21,717 bases of DNA from Bacteroidaceae bacterium. Its GTDB lineage: Bacteria; Bacteroidota; Bacteroidia; Bacteroidales; Bacteroidaceae. The translations under genes were made by a program, and so were the position numbers. Below the pieces are notes generated by a model. The model was not told the DNA's origin and made no database searches. It worked only from the letters and a program-made list of their open reading frames with translations. This document shows positions 15,501 through 21,717 of the stretch, piece after piece (position 1 is the first letter of the stretch; the number at the start of each line of letters is the position of its first letter). The stretch spans positions 1-21,717 of the forward strand of contig JAILIJ010000293.1 in NCBI GenBank assembly GCA_024695315.1, read 5' to 3'.

Positions 15501-16355
15501 GATGATGAACATACTAATGGTCTTATTCGTCAGCTTGTCATCAACTACCTTAAGCAGTACAAACTTCTTGATGCAGAGTTGAAACGTAAGAAATATGCTC
15601 TTACTATTGGTGATGAACTTCCATCAGGTATCATTCAGATGGCTAAGGTTTACATTGCTAAGAAGCGTAAGATTGGTGTAGGTGATAAGATGGCCGGACG
15701 TCACGGTAACAAGGGTATCGTTTCAAAGGTTGTTCGTCAAGAGGATATGCCATTCCTCGAGGATGGTACTCCTGTAGATATCGTGCTTAACCCTCTGGGT
15801 GTGCCTTCTCGAATGAACATCGGTCAGATTTTCGAGACTGTCCTTGGTTCTGCCGGAAAGAAGTTGGGCATTAAGTTTGCTACTCCAATCTTCGATGGTG
15901 CTAAGCTCGATGATCTCTGTGAATGGACAGATAAGGCAGGACTTCCACGTTTCGGACGTACATACCTCTACAACGGTGAAACAGGTCTTCGCTTTGACCA
16001 GCCAGCAACAGTAGGTATCACTTACATGTTGAAGCTCGGTCACATGGTTGAGGACAAGATGCACGCTCGTTCAATCGGTCCTTACTCACTCATCACTCAG
16101 CAGCCACTTGGTGGTAAGGCTCAGTTTGGTGGTCAACGTTTCGGAGAGATGGAGGTTTGGGCACTCGAGGCATTCGGTGCATCTCACGTTCTTCAGGAGA
16201 TTCTTACCATCAAGTCAGATGATGTAACAGGTCGTTCTAAGGCTTACGAAGCTATTGTTAAGGGTGAGCCAATGCCAACACCAGGCATTCCAGAGTCACT
16301 TAACGTATTGCTTCATGAGCTTCGTGGACTCGGTCTTAGCATCACATTGGAATAA
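12546..16355 (+). CDS. rpoB: DNA-directed RNA polymerase subunit beta
   Basis: A 1269-residue beta subunit, about the length I recall for Bacteroides. It forms one half of the polymerase cleft. The rifampicin region SQFMDQTNPLAEVTHKRRLS is at 472–491, with Asp476, His486, Arg489 and Ser491 matching the sensitive E. coli residues 516, 526, 529 and 531. GPGGLSRERAGFEVRDVH follows, and the GDKMAGRHGNKG motif near the active site begins at 1046. The C-terminus (GGKAQFGGQRFGEMEVWALE onward) is intact. The start MSKIINNRVNFASVQNPMPY fits the phylum. Transcription must pass the hairpin upstream unless an unrecognised promoter lies in the 138-bp spacer. Confidence 0.99.
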   Translation: MSKIINNRVNFASVQNPMPYPDFLEVQLKSFRDFLQLDTPPENRKLDGLYKVFSENFPINDTRNNFVLEFLDYYIDVPRYSIEECLERGLTYSVPLKAKLKLYCSDTDHEDFDTVIQDVFLGPIPYMTDNGTFVINGAERVVVSQLHRSPGVFFGSSVHANGTPLFSARIIPFKGSWIEFATDINNVMYAYIDRKKKLPVTTLLRAIGFEQDKDILRIFNLADEIKVTRPELEKVVGRKLAARVLKSWNEDFVDEDTGEVVSIERNEVLIDRETELTEEHIDEILDSGVDTILVHHENASISDYSIIFNTLQKDPSNSEKEAVVYIYRQLRNADPADDASAREVINNLFFSEKRYDLGEVGRYRINKKLGLSTSSDVRVLTKEDIIEIIKYLVELANSKAIVDDIDHLSNRRVRTVGEQLANQFAIGLARMSRTIRERMNVRDNEVFTPTDLINAKTISSVINSFFGTNPLSQFMDQTNPLAEVTHKRRLSALGPGGLSRERAGFEVRDVHYTHYGRLCPIESPEGPNIGLISSLCVYAKINDLGFIETPYRVVKDSICDINNDHAVYLSAEEEENKIIGQGNAPLREDGSFIRKVVKCRQDADYPVVPPTEVDYVDVSPQQIASIAAALIPFLEHDDAHRALMGSNMMRQAVPLLRTEAPIVGTGIEKQVCEDSRTMITAEGDGTIDYVDATTIRIMYDRTEDEEFVSFEPALKEYKIPKFRRTNQNMTIDLRPICNKGQRVKAGDILTEGYATEDGELALGRNLLVAYMPWKGYNYEDAIVLNERVVREDLLTSVHVDEYSLEVRETKRGVEELTSDIPNVSEDATKDLDENGIVRVGAHIEPGDILIGKITPKGESDPSPEEKLLRAIFGDKAGDVKDASLKASPSLAGVVIDKKLFSKAIKTRASKAADKQILPKYDQEFDDKVSDLKEILLDKLLELTDGKLSQGVKDFMGTDIIPKGAKFIKGALDNIDYTAVQLSGWTDDEHTNGLIRQLVINYLKQYKLLDAELKRKKYALTIGDELPSGIIQMAKVYIAKKRKIGVGDKMAGRHGNKGIVSKVVRQEDMPFLEDGTPVDIVLNPLGVPSRMNIGQIFETVLGSAGKKLGIKFATPIFDGAKLDDLCEWTDKAGLPRFGRTYLYNGETGLRFDQPATVGITYMLKLGHMVEDKMHARSIGPYSLITQQPLGGKAQFGGQRFGEMEVWALEAFGASHVLQEILTIKSDDVTGRSKAYEAIVKGEPMPTPGIPESLNVLLHELRGLGLSITLE

Positions 16356-16374
16356 TAAATTAGGTCTTGAGATT

Positions 16375-16437
16375 AAGTTTTTTTGAGTTTAAGTTTCTGT
16401 TGCTACAAGCAAATAGAACTTAAAACTCGAAAAACTT
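16375..16437 (+). other. Long imperfect hairpin in the rpoB–rpoC spacer
   Basis: AAGTTTTT (16375–16382) pairs with AAAAACTT (16430–16437), GAGTTT (16385–16390) with AAACTC (16423–16428), and AAGTT (16391–16395) with AACTT (16417–16421). Further short pairing reaches a loop near TACAA. It fills most of the 99-bp spacer. There is no T-run after it, so it is more like a processing or stability element than a terminator. Confidence 0.6.
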
Positions 16438-16454
16438 GAAAACAAAATATAAAG

Positions 16455-19400
16455 ATGGCTTTTAAGAAAGAAACAAAAGTAAGAAATAACTTCACTAAGA
16501 TCACAATCGGTCTTGCTTCACCTGAGGAGATTCTCGAAAACTCTTATGGTGAGGTGTTGAAGCCAGAAACCATCAACTACCGCACTTATAAGCCTGAGCG
16601 CGATGGTTTGTTCTGTGAACGCATCTTCGGTCCTACAAGAGACTATGAGTGTCATTGTGGTAAGTACAAGCGTATTCGTTATAAGGGTATTGTTTGTGAC
16701 CGATGCGGTGTTGAAGTAACAGAAAAGAAGGTGCGTCGTGAGCGTACAGGTCATATTGGTCTTGTTGTGCCTATCGCACACATCTGGTATTTCCGCTCAC
16801 TTCCAAATAAGATTGGATATCTTCTTGGTATACCTACTAAGAAACTCGATTCAATAATTTACTACGAGCGTTATATCATCATTCAGGCAGGTATTGCAGA
16901 GAATGAAGAGAAAAACATCGTAAATGGTGAACTTCTTTCTGAGGAAGAATATTATGATATTGTAGATAACCTCCCAGTTAGCAACTTGTCTTTGCCAGAT
17001 GAGGATCCAAACAAGTTTATCGCTTTGATGGGTGCGGAGGCTATTGAATACCTCCTCAAGAGAGTTGATCTTGACGCTCTTTCATATGAGCTCCGTGACA
17101 ATGCTAGTCAGGACTCTTCACAGCAGCGTAAGACAGAATCACTCAAGCGTCTTCAGGTTGTAGAGTCTTTCCGCGCATCTCGTGGTAAGAACAAGCCTGA
17201 GTGGATGATTATGCATAACATTCCTGTCACTCCACCAGATCTTCGACCACTCGTTCCTCTGGATGGTGGACGTTTTGCAACATCAGACCTCAATGACCTC
17301 TATCGTCGTGTTATTATCCGTAATAACCGTTTGAAGAGACTTATCGAGATTAAGGCTCCAGACGTGATTCTCCGTAATGAGAAGCGTATGCTTCAGGAGG
17401 CTGTGGATTCTCTCTTCGATAATTCACGTAAGTCATCAGCTGTAAAGAGTGAAAGCAACCGACCATTGAAGTCACTTTCTGACTCATTGAAAGGTAAGCA
17501 GGGACGTTTCCGTCAGAACCTCCTCGGTAAGCGTGTTGACTACTCTGCACGTTCAGTTATCGTTGTAGGTCCTGAGCTCAAGATGGGTGAGTGTGGTCTT
17601 CCAAAGCTTATGGCAGCTGAACTTTATAAGCCATTTATTATACGTAAGCTCATTGAGCGTGGTATAGTAAAGACAGTTAAGTCTGCAAAGAAGATTGTTG
17701 ACCGTCGTGAGCCTGTTGTTTATGACATCCTTGAGAACGTAATGAAGGGTCACCCTGTACTTCTCAACCGTGCCCCAACACTTCACCGTCTTGGTATCCA
17801 GGCATTCCAGCCAAAGATGATTGAAGGTAAAGCTATTCAGCTCCACCCACTCGCATGTACAGCATTCAACGCTGACTTCGATGGTGACCAGATGGCCGTT
17901 CACCTCCCATTGTCAAATGAGGCCGTACTTGAGGCACAGCTCCTTATGCTTCAGTCTCATAACATTCTTTCTCCAGCCAGTGGTGAACCTATTACCGTTC
18001 CATCACAGGATATGGTACTTGGACTTTACTACATTTCTAAGGTACGTCCAGGAGCTAAGGGCGAAGGAATCACATTCTATGGTACAGAGGAAGCAATCAT
18101 TGCCTTCAACGAGGGTCGAGTAGATGTACATGCTCCAATCAAGTGTGTAGTTAATGATGTTGATTCTGATGGTGCACCAATTCGTCACATTGTAGAAACA
18201 ACAGTTGGACGTATTATCATCAACGAAGTCATTCCTGATGAGGTAGGTTACATCAATGAGGTTATTGGTAAGAAGGCCCTCAAGAAAGTCATTACTAAGG
18301 TTATTAAGACTGTGGGTATGGCTCGAGCTTGTGAATTCCTTGATGGTATCAAGAACCTTGGTTATCGCAAGGCATACGAAGGTGGACTTTCTTTCGTGCT
18401 TGATGATATCATTATTCCTGAGGAAAAGAAGGATATTGTTCAGGAAGGACAAGATACAGTTGACCAGATTACTGGTAACTACGAACTTGGTCTTATCACA
18501 GACAAAGACCGTTATCAGCAGGTTGTAGAAACTTGGACAAAGGTAAATGATAAGATTAAGAAGACTCTGATGAAGCAGATGACAGAGGCTGACCAGGGAT
18601 TCAATGCTGTCTTTATGATGCTTGACTCTGGTGCCCGTGGTTCTGCTGACCAGATTGCCCAGCTTGCAGGTATGCGTGGTCTGATGGCTAAACCTCAGAA
18701 GGCTGGTGCTTCAGACAACAACATCATCGAGAACCCTATCATTTCTAACTTTAAGGAAGGAATGTCAGTGCTTGAGTACTTCATCTCTACTCACGGTGCT
18801 CGTAAGGGTCTTGCCGATACAGCCCTCAAGACTGCCGATGCAGGTTATTTGACTCGTCGTCTTGTCGATGTATCTCACGATGTTATTATTAATGAAGAAG
18901 ACTGTGGCACATTACGTGGTCTTGTATGTACAGCACTTAAGGATGGCGACCGTGTCGTTGCTAGTCTTGCTGAACGTATCCTCGGACGTGTTTCAGTTCA
19001 TGATATTGTCAATCCAACAACAGGTGACCTTATTGTTGCATCAGGTGAGGAAATCACAGATCGCATCGCTAAGGAAATCGAGGATGCTGGTATTGAAAGC
19101 GTAGAAATCCGTTCTGTACTTACTTGTGAGAGCAAGAAGGGTGTATGTATGAAGTGTTACGGACGTAACCTCGCTACACAGCGTATGGTACAGATGGGAG
19201 AAGCTGTCGGTGTTATCGCAGCACAGGCTATCGGTGAGCCTGGTACTCAGTTGACACTGCGTACATTCCACGCCGGTGGTGTCGCTGGTAATGCTGCTGC
19301 TAATGCTCAGATTAAGGCAAAGAATGCTGCTAAGCTTGAATTTGAGGAACTTCGTACTATTGACCGTCCAACAGAAGATCATCCAAACGGAAAGGTTGTC

Positions 19401-20750
19401 GTTGGTCGTCTTGCAGAACTTCGTTTCCTCGATGTGAACACAGGTATTCCACTCTCTACTGTGAGCGTACCTTACGGTTCTAACCTCTATGCTGCAGATG
19501 GTGATGTAGTAGAAGCTGGTACTGTTATTGCTGAGTGGGACCCATTCAACGCAGTAATCGTCACAGAATTCAATGGTACAGTTAAGTTCGAAGGTGTTAA
19601 GGAAGGTGTTACTTTCCGTGTTGAAACCGACGAAACAACCGGTTTGAAGGATTATATCGTAACAGAATCTAAGGACCGTATGGCTGTTCCTTACTGTCAT
19701 ATCGTAGACGAGAATGGAGAACTTCTCCGTACATACTCATTCCCAATCAATGGTCATATCGCTGTTGAGGACGGACAGAAGCTTGTTGCCGGTGATATTC
19801 TCGTTAAGATTCCACGTTCTATTGCTAAGGCAGGCGATATCACCGGAGGTCTTCCACGTGTAACAGAGCTCTTCGAGGCTCGTAACCCATCTAACCCAGC
19901 AGTCGTTGCAGAAATCGACGGTGAGGTAACAATGGGTCGTGTTAAGCGTGGTAACCGTGAAGTCATCCTTACTTCAAAAGTTGGTGACATACGTAAATAC
20001 CTCATTCCACTGTCAAAGCAGATCCTTGTACAGGAAAATGACTATGTACGTGCCGGAACTCCACTTTCTGATGGTGCTATCACTCCAGCAGATATCCTTG
20101 CTATTAAGGGCCCTACTGCTGTTCAGGAATACATCGTTAATCAGGTTCAGGATGTCTACCGTATGCAGGGTGTGGCAATTAACGATAAGCACTTTGAGAT
20201 TATCGTTCGTCAGATGATGCGTAAGGTTCAGATCAACGATCCAGGTGATACTAAGTATCTTGAGGATGGTATCGTAGATAAGCTTGACTTTATTGAGGAG
20301 AATGACCGTATTTGGGGTAAGAAGGTCGTAACAGATGCTGGTGATTCAGAAACTATGAAGCCTGGTATGATTGTTACAGCTCGTAAGCTCCGCGATGAGA
20401 ACTCTATGCTCAAGCGTCGTGACCTCAAACTTGTTCAGGTTCGTGATGCTGTTCCTGCAACAGCTACTCAGATTCTTCAGGGTATCACACGTGCTGCCCT
20501 TGGTTCTAAGAGCTTCATGTCATCTGCATCATTCCAGGAGACAACTAAGGTTCTTAACGAGGCTGCTATTTCAGGAAAGTCAGATCCACTTGAGGGTATG
20601 AAGGAGAACGTAATCTGTGGTCACCTTATCCCAGCTGGTACAGGTCTTCGCGAATTCGAGAAGATTGTTGTTGGCTCAAAGGAGGATTATCAGGAAGTAC
20701 AGCAGCGTTCATTCAATCCTGATATGCGCTTCGCATCTTATCACGATTAA
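16455..20750 (+). CDS. rpoC: DNA-directed RNA polymerase subunit beta'
   Basis: A 1431-residue beta' subunit carrying the polymerase active site. The Zn1 ribbon uses Cys66, Cys68, Cys81 and Cys84. The catalytic motif NADFDGD is at 472–478, with the Mg-binding Asp474, Asp476 and Asp478. The Zn2 site uses Cys817, Cys891, Cys898 and Cys901, spaced exactly as in E. coli (814, 888, 895, 898). The bridge helix/trigger loop region GVIAAQAIGEPGTQLTLRTF follows. The C-terminal region, including GHLIPAGTGLREF, is complete. It lies 99 bp after rpoB with an intervening hairpin, and a strong terminator follows. Confidence 0.99.
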   Translation: MAFKKETKVRNNFTKITIGLASPEEILENSYGEVLKPETINYRTYKPERDGLFCERIFGPTRDYECHCGKYKRIRYKGIVCDRCGVEVTEKKVRRERTGHIGLVVPIAHIWYFRSLPNKIGYLLGIPTKKLDSIIYYERYIIIQAGIAENEEKNIVNGELLSEEEYYDIVDNLPVSNLSLPDEDPNKFIALMGAEAIEYLLKRVDLDALSYELRDNASQDSSQQRKTESLKRLQVVESFRASRGKNKPEWMIMHNIPVTPPDLRPLVPLDGGRFATSDLNDLYRRVIIRNNRLKRLIEIKAPDVILRNEKRMLQEAVDSLFDNSRKSSAVKSESNRPLKSLSDSLKGKQGRFRQNLLGKRVDYSARSVIVVGPELKMGECGLPKLMAAELYKPFIIRKLIERGIVKTVKSAKKIVDRREPVVYDILENVMKGHPVLLNRAPTLHRLGIQAFQPKMIEGKAIQLHPLACTAFNADFDGDQMAVHLPLSNEAVLEAQLLMLQSHNILSPASGEPITVPSQDMVLGLYYISKVRPGAKGEGITFYGTEEAIIAFNEGRVDVHAPIKCVVNDVDSDGAPIRHIVETTVGRIIINEVIPDEVGYINEVIGKKALKKVITKVIKTVGMARACEFLDGIKNLGYRKAYEGGLSFVLDDIIIPEEKKDIVQEGQDTVDQITGNYELGLITDKDRYQQVVETWTKVNDKIKKTLMKQMTEADQGFNAVFMMLDSGARGSADQIAQLAGMRGLMAKPQKAGASDNNIIENPIISNFKEGMSVLEYFISTHGARKGLADTALKTADAGYLTRRLVDVSHDVIINEEDCGTLRGLVCTALKDGDRVVASLAERILGRVSVHDIVNPTTGDLIVASGEEITDRIAKEIEDAGIESVEIRSVLTCESKKGVCMKCYGRNLATQRMVQMGEAVGVIAAQAIGEPGTQLTLRTFHAGGVAGNAAANAQIKAKNAAKLEFEELRTIDRPTEDHPNGKVVVGRLAELRFLDVNTGIPLSTVSVPYGSNLYAADGDVVEAGTVIAEWDPFNAVIVTEFNGTVKFEGVKEGVTFRVETDETTGLKDYIVTESKDRMAVPYCHIVDENGELLRTYSFPINGHIAVEDGQKLVAGDILVKIPRSIAKAGDITGGLPRVTELFEARNPSNPAVVAEIDGEVTMGRVKRGNREVILTSKVGDIRKYLIPLSKQILVQENDYVRAGTPLSDGAITPADILAIKGPTAVQEYIVNQVQDVYRMQGVAINDKHFEIIVRQMMRKVQINDPGDTKYLEDGIVDKLDFIEENDRIWGKKVVTDAGDSETMKPGMIVTARKLRDENSMLKRRDLKLVQVRDAVPATATQILQGITRAALGSKSFMSSASFQETTKVLNEAAISGKSDPLEGMKENVICGHLIPAGTGLREFEKIVVGSKEDYQEVQQRSFNPDMRFASYHD

Positions 20751-20776
20751 GCAATAGTTCCAACTATTATATTTAG

Positions 20777-20810
20777 TCCCCGAAAGTCATAAGGCTTTCG
20801 GGGATTTTTT
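20777..20810 (+). terminator. Strong intrinsic terminator after rpoC
   Basis: TCCCCGAAAG pairs perfectly with CTTTCGGGGA around an 8-nt loop, followed by TTTTTT. It closes the rpoBC transcript. Confidence 0.95.
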
Positions 20811-20847
20811 GTCTGTATGGTTGTTTTTTTGAAGTAAAATTAAGGGA

Positions 20848-20880
20848 AGCATTATTGTTTGCTAAAACAATGCTCTTTTT
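20848..20880 (+). terminator. Second, bulged terminator-like hairpin after rpoC
   Basis: ATTGTTT pairs with AAACAAT around the loop GCTA. AGC/GCT extends it past a 3-nt bulge, and CTTTTT follows. It may back up the terminator 40 bp upstream. Confidence 0.5.
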
Positions 20881-20888
20881 ATGAACCT

Positions 20889-21140
20889 TTAATGCTGAAT
20901 ACTTGATTCATCGAAGCAGAATAATTCTTTTATTTTTACTGGACAATTCTATGCCTATTGCTAAACAATTGGTAAAATCATTCAATGGTACGGTCGTACC
21001 ACTCAATGGTATGACTGTACCATTGAATGATTTTACCGTACCATTGAATGATTTTGTAAATTTCTCCTGAATAATAGAACTATTCTTGATGAACATTACA
21101 AAAAAATATGCGTTCAAATGAAAGAATTATTCAGCATTAA
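20889..21140. repeat. Inverted repeats flanking the 21-bp array
   Basis: TTAATGCTGAAT (20889–20900) is the exact reverse complement of 21129–21140. GAATAATTCTTT (20919–20930) is the exact reverse complement of 21121–21132. On the right the two blocks overlap; on the left they are split by 18 bp bounded by GAAT on each side. The flanks enclose about 190 bp that include the 21-bp array. Confidence 0.75.
20971..21055. repeat. 21-bp periodic array with nested inverted repeats
   Basis: Units start at 20982, 21003, 21024 and 21045 (spacing exactly 21 bp) with cores TCAATGGTA or TGAATGATTTT and a GTACCA junction. In addition, 20971–20991 is the exact reverse complement of 21017–21037, and GTCGTACCA (20993–21001) pairs with TGGTATGAC (21007–21015) with one G·T. 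The block can therefore form one large nested hairpin or be read as direct repeats. Confidence 0.8.
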
Positions 21141-21152
21141 GTGCACTCATCA

Positions 21153-21178
21153 CAGTTTACGGCTAAAAATGCCAACTG
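21153..21178. other. Small bulged hairpin
   Basis: CAGTT and GGC pair with GCC and AACTG around TAAAAAT, with a 3-nt bulge TAC. No T-run follows. Function unknown. Confidence 0.4.
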
Positions 21179-21198
21179 ATATTGCCTGCTTAATCACC

Positions 21199-21250
21199 GT
21201 TTGAGCAGCGCTCAAACACTGCTCAAACACTGCTCAAACGCCGCTCAAAC
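21199..21250. repeat. 11-bp phased array, core GCTCAAAC
   Basis: GCTCAAAC occurs at 21210, 21221, 21232 and 21243, exactly 11 bp apart, with 3-nt linkers ACT, ACT and GCC. An inverted copy GTTTGAGC at 21199–21206 faces the first unit across AGC, forming an 8-bp palindromic pair. Conserved cores with variable linkers at one helical turn suggest protein-binding sites. Confidence 0.8.
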
Positions 21251-21287
21251 AATTTGTACATTTCGTTTTTGCATAATTATATGGGAT

Positions 21288-21342
21288 ATTTAACGTTTGT
21301 TTAACGGCCGTTTAACAGGCGTAAAACTACCGTTAAATTGGT
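21288..21342. repeat. 11-bp phased array, core GTTTAAC
   Basis: Five consecutive 11-bp units start at 21288, 21299, 21310, 21321 and 21332: ATTTAACGTTT, GTTTAACGGCC, GTTTAACAGGC, GTAAAACTACC and GTTAAATTGGT. The core weakens to the right, and the last unit's GTTAAAT is the inverse of ATTTAAC in the first. The linkers differ. Confidence 0.7.
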
Positions 21343-21423
21343 ACCAATAAATCGTTAGCATAATACAATGGTCTTCTCTGTGTGTAGTTTGTGCACATGA
21401 ATTCAAAATACTCGACTGTGCCA

Positions 21424-21454
21424 TTTGTGAATTCAATAATTATGGCTACTTTTG
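21424..21454 (+). promoter_or_regulatory. Bacteroidetes-type promoter for the M48 protease gene
   Basis: TTTG (21424–21427) is followed after exactly 19 bp by TACTTTTG (21447–21454), then C. Predicted start lies near 21460, leaving a leader of about 20 nt. The phased repeats end about 80 bp upstream. Confidence 0.8.
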
Positions 21455-21478
21455 CACAAGTAAAAGAAAGAAAACTGG

Positions 21479-21717
21479 ATGTTTACATTAATTATTCTAA
21501 TTGTCGTAGTAGAATTTCTGTTGAATATTCTGCTAACATATCTCAATCATAAGGCTTCTCATCAGCCTATACCATCCGAATTGACATGTATATATGACGA
21601 TGAGGCATATAAGAAGCAGCAGGCTTATTCGCTTGCTAATCGTAAGATAGGCGTGTTCACGACCATTGTCAATACACTATGTACTCTTGTCCTTTTTGCC
21701 TTTGGCGGTTTTGCATG
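21479..21717 (+). CDS. M48 (Ste24/CAAX-protease-like) membrane peptidase, 3' partial
   Basis: Only the first 79 codons are in the window; the frame is open to the edge. The start MFTLIILIVVEFLLNILLTY is a membrane helix. It is followed by a loop with the pattern PIPSEL, IYDDEAYKKQQAYSLANRK, and a second hydrophobic segment (VFTTIVNTLCTLVLFAFGG). This matches the N-terminal membrane domain of Ste24-type M48 metalloproteases, where the loop reads P-x-E-x-x-x-x-Y-D-x-E-x-Y-x-K and Y-x-x-A-x-x-K. The zinc motif HExxH would lie downstream, outside the window. Such bacterial proteases sit in the inner membrane and cleave membrane or exported substrates. The start ATG lies about 20 nt after a predicted transcription start, which supports it. 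Confidence 0.8.
   Translation, partial: MFTLIILIVVVEFLLNILLTYLNHKASHQPIPSELTCIYDDEAYKKQQAYSLANRKIGVFTTIVNTLCTLVLFAFGGFA

Noticed and set aside
19041..19700. Long antisense frame inside rpoC
   Set aside because: It is a mirror of the strongly biased rpoC codon use, has no family match and no regulatory signals.
20908..21117. Minus-strand 69-codon frame translating the 21-bp array into heptad-like repeats (SFNGTV)
   Set aside because: 21 is a multiple of 3, so any frame through the array gives a repeating peptide. No promoter or family match is seen, and the inverted-repeat structure explains the sequence better.
21199..21342. CRISPR-like array
   Set aside because: Cores are only 7–8 bp and linkers 3–4 bp, far from CRISPR repeat and spacer lengths, and no cas gene is visible.
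20811..21478. Replication origin with iterons
   Set aside because: No DnaA-box cluster, no dnaA or rep gene nearby, and the cores do not match known iterons.

Overview
The window reads as a chromosomal segment of a Bacteroidales bacterium, most likely in or near Prevotellaceae. The evidence is the conserved order rpsU–xer–hpf–tRNAs–tuf–tRNA-Trp–secE–nusG–rplKAJL–rpoB–rpoC, promoters of the Bacteroidetes type (TTTG, about 19 bp, then TAnnTTTG), start codons that mostly lack a Shine-Dalgarno sequence, and accessory genes typical of gut or rumen Bacteroidales. Genus-level placement is inference.

Layout. Bases 1–5566 are an accessory region. It holds the 3' part of a two-domain SGNH/CE12-like pectin acetylesterase, a convergent acyl-CoA synthetase-type ligase, an Smr-domain protein, an L-rhamnose mutarotase (rhaM) and a FimB/Mfa2-like lipoprotein. 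Bases 5567–6082 are a spacer with a terminator, short direct repeats and a strong promoter with a structured leader for rpsU. Bases 6083–7613 carry rpsU, a XerC/D-type recombinase and hpf. Bases 7633–9430 are a promoter-driven tRNA-Thr, tRNA-Tyr, tRNA-Thr, tuf, tRNA-Trp block. Bases 9509–20750 are secE, nusG, rplK, rplA, rplJ, rplL, rpoB and rpoC, with an intrinsic-terminator-like hairpin between rplL and rpoB and a long hairpin between rpoB and rpoC. A strong terminator follows rpoC.

The core block makes translation and transcription machinery: elongation factor, stalk and L1-arm proteins, NusG, and the RNA polymerase beta and beta' subunits. Its internal hairpins suggest graded expression along one long transcript. 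The first accessory genes have a loose rhamnose/pectin theme: the esterase would deacetylate rhamnogalacturonan and RhaM would interconvert rhamnose anomers.

The least explained part is the non-coding interval after rpoC (20811–21478). It holds three sequence-unrelated repeat arrays with helical-turn spacing: one of 21 bp and two of 11 bp with conserved 7–8 bp cores and variable linkers. An inverted repeat flanks the first array. A canonical promoter follows, driving a Ste24/M48-type membrane protease that runs off the right edge. I did not find a clear new multi-gene system. The phased arrays are the best candidate for something undescribed.
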